From positions 310,001 through 374,000 of the forward strand of contig JAPTYO010000014.1 of NCBI GenBank assembly GCA_036873135.1: DNA of 64,000 nucleotides, in the 5' to 3' direction. Within the stretch, counting starts at the first letter, position 1. The number at the start of each line of letters is the position of its first letter. A program made the translations under genes and the position numbers. The notes under the pieces were generated by a model that saw nothing but the letters and a program-made list of their open reading frames with translations, made no database searches and was not told the origin of the DNA. Below are positions 61,872 through 64,000 of the stretch, one piece after another. Source of the DNA: Clarkia xantiana subsp. parviflora. Lineage: Eukaryota; Streptophyta; Magnoliopsida; Myrtales; Onagraceae.

Positions 61872-62054
61872 TATCAAAGTCATTATAAGTTGGTAATCAA
61901 TATTAATATTAAGTAGTAAATTATAATTGGTTGATAAGAATAATATTAAGTAACCACACAATATATTCATGCAAAAAGTTGCATAGTTATTGATATATTT
62001 AGCTTTAAATGTAGATATCATGAATTCAAGTATCATTTTTTCTTAACCATCAGC

Positions 62055-62290
62055 ACACTGCTGATCTAGTGGTTAAGAAAGCTTATTCTCAAGTGGTTTG
62101 ACTTCGAGTTCCCAGATTCGAAACCCTTTAGGGGCGTCACCTCGCGGTGACATGATTAAAATGTTAGGTCTCGTCTGACCCACATACATATTAGGTTCCG
62201 TCTGACCCACATACCGCGTCAGACTTATGAGTAGGCGAGTAGACTGGGCTTAACGGGCCGGCCTCTTTACTATACTACTATGAGCAAAAT
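62055..62290 (+). mobile_element. tRNA-derived SINE-like insertion
   Basis: An A-box-like TGATCTAGTGGTTAAG (from 62062) and a B-box-like AGATTCGAAACCC (62114-62126) form a tRNA-like head. A GC-richer body follows, containing a short internal duplication (GTCTGACCCACATAC twice, about 35 bp apart). GC content is well above the flanks, which supports an insertion. Ends not resolved. Confidence 0.5.
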
Positions 62291-63745
62291 AGTCATAACA
62301 TTACGTAACAGGATGGGCTTAGAGTTGCCACTGCAGTCTATTTTTTTTTTTTATTATTATTGAAACATTTCATATCATATGGGAAAAGTGAAAATATAAG
62401 TAGAGTACACTACTCTATATTCGTAGCTTCTTGGTCCTTGATATTTAGTCAGGTTATCAATGCTCTATCATTAATTGTATGATGTCTAGTCAAATCTCTG
62501 AGTGTTGTTTTTGCCTTATTGGCAAGGAAATGAACAGATGTGGGCCGTTGGATTTTCTACCATTTCCATTGATTAATCAAACCAATGTAAACTTCAACTT
62601 ACTACTTATAGTAATGTCTAGTCACTCGTCCTTTTTTTGGCCACTTACTCAGTCGTCCTTGAATAAAGCAAAACTTTAAGTAAAAGCTGTTTTTTCTTTC
62701 AGCAAATGAGATTAGCTCCCAAAGAAGTAAACGTTTCTAGCATTTAACCCGAAATCGTTTTAAGGTATTTAGGTATATAATCCGATTTTCGAGCAAATTG
62801 TTACATCCGTTATAATTTTACTCAAATTAGAAATAAAATAAGCATGTTTGTAGTGTCTTTTGATGCATACTCAAGATGGAGTTGCTAACGGATTGAAAAA
62901 GAGTGCAGAAAAATAACTTCAATTAGACGCTCTATTAAAATGCTAGGTTAGAAATGGATAGAGTCTAATTGAGTGTTCAATTCTAAATATTTCACTGCAA
63001 TTCTTTCGGTTTCTGCCGAATCCATATTGGGTATACATCAATACACTACATGTGATCGAACAATGCTCATTTATGTCATATTTGACGAAAGTTACAACAT
63101 ATGCATCAATTTGCTTAGAAATTATAAAAGTTCAAGTAGTCAACTTTAAATAATAATAAAATAATTAGGACAACAATTCATAATTCATATTAAAGTTGAG
63201 TAATGATTTGATTACTAGCCTCCTTATTTTGGGCCATGGCCGAGCAATAGAACTAAGATTTTGAACATGGCCGAGCAATACAAATTTGGCCCAAATGAAA
63301 TGTCTGCTTCATGACTTATATTTTGGGCCAAGCTATAAAACTTTAGATTTCTGCCCAAGTATAAAACTAAAATTTACAATGTAAATTCATTATTTTAATA
63401 TATATTTAAAATTTCACATTATAGCGTACGATAAGATGAAATGAACACGTACGAAAAAATTATGATCGTATTTGTGTTTGTAAACATGACACAATCAGCC
63501 TAACATGTATATTCGTGTTCGACAAGCTTATTCATGATTTGTAATTGAAATGCATTAAAAAAAATGTCTCATAAGTCATACGTAATCTACTTCCATTCCA
63601 AAAGTAACCAACTATAAGGTAACTAGATATACATTTCTAGGCATATGCAAAACAATAGATACATGCACTAATTAAGCTTGTAATTAAATGGTGCAACTCC
63701 ATATGTATCTTATGAAAACCGTCCCGACCGACTCCGAACCGGAAA
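62291..63745. other. AT-rich intergenic region, no gene recognised
   Basis: Short ORFs only. The right end is the 3' UTR side of the MIPS gene on the minus strand. Confidence 0.6.
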
Positions 63746-63883
<138 letters not shown>

Positions 63884-64000
63884 TTAAAGTTAACACGTAG
63901 ATATTTATGTTCAGACACACATAAACAATATTGCTCTCCAATAGTTTTACTTAATTATATTCTTTAAATATATTTTATTAACAAAATTTTCAACAACCAC

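Overview
The window is nuclear DNA of a dicot-type flowering plant. Coding exons are broken by short AT-rich introns with GT..AG ends. Intergenic DNA is very AT-rich and carries plant-type transposon debris (hAT, CACTA, foldback and tRNA-derived elements). The families present are plant-specific or plant-typical: LAZY, PHL, MIR164, DRM1/ARP, FAB1, SOSEKI and an Ole e 1-like protein. There are no bacterial operons, CRISPR arrays or viral genomes. I cannot name the species.

Layout. 1-8.3 kb: the 3' part of a LAZY/DRO1-type gravitropism gene (+), then a complete PHL gene (+; Spt20-like, glutamine-rich). 9.3 kb: a MIR164 hairpin (+). 11-12.4 kb: a small dormancy/auxin-associated gene (+). 14.8-23.7 kb: FAB1, the PI3P 5-kinase with FYVE, Cpn60-like and kinase modules (+). 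Its leader intron contains a 353-bp tandem duplication that copies the splice acceptor, and its leader carries several upstream ORFs. 24-25.3 kb: a large foldback element. 25.8-30.5 kb: a type I pectin methylesterase (-) with another foldback element in its second intron. 31.3 kb: a small orphan ORF, followed by an ordered array of 33-bp units. 33 kb: a RING-H2 protein (-). 35-42.3 kb: three + genes in a row (NUMOD3-motif protein, O-fucosyltransferase-like protein, mitochondrial K+/H+ exchange-related protein).

44-49.7 kb: a cis-prenyltransferase (-) and a Rab escort protein (+) lie head to head. 50-53.2 kb: a PHD-finger gene (+) with an 88-residue internal duplication, bracketed by a decayed and an intact tRNA-Ile(AAU). 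54-55.4 kb: an Ole e 1/LAT52-like secreted protein (-). 56.5-59.5 kb: a SOSEKI polarity protein (-) with a CACTA-type element in an intron. 59.5-63.7 kb: gene-free, with a well-bounded hAT-type element and two tRNA-derived SINE-like insertions. 63.75 kb to the end: the last exon of myo-inositol-3-phosphate synthase (-).

The genes are ordinary single plant genes and form no pathway cluster. There are loose themes: auxin and polarity (LAZY, DRM-like, SOSEKI, miR164), phosphoinositide/inositol metabolism (FAB1, MIPS) and prenyl biology (CPT, REP). Exon joins were made by hand. In all twelve multi-exon genes whose coding region lies wholly inside the window, the summed exon lengths are divisible by three and the protein reads through to its stop. 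No new defence or mobile system was found. The least explained items are the 33-bp array, the foldback family with a second relic copy, and the dense set of local tandem duplications.
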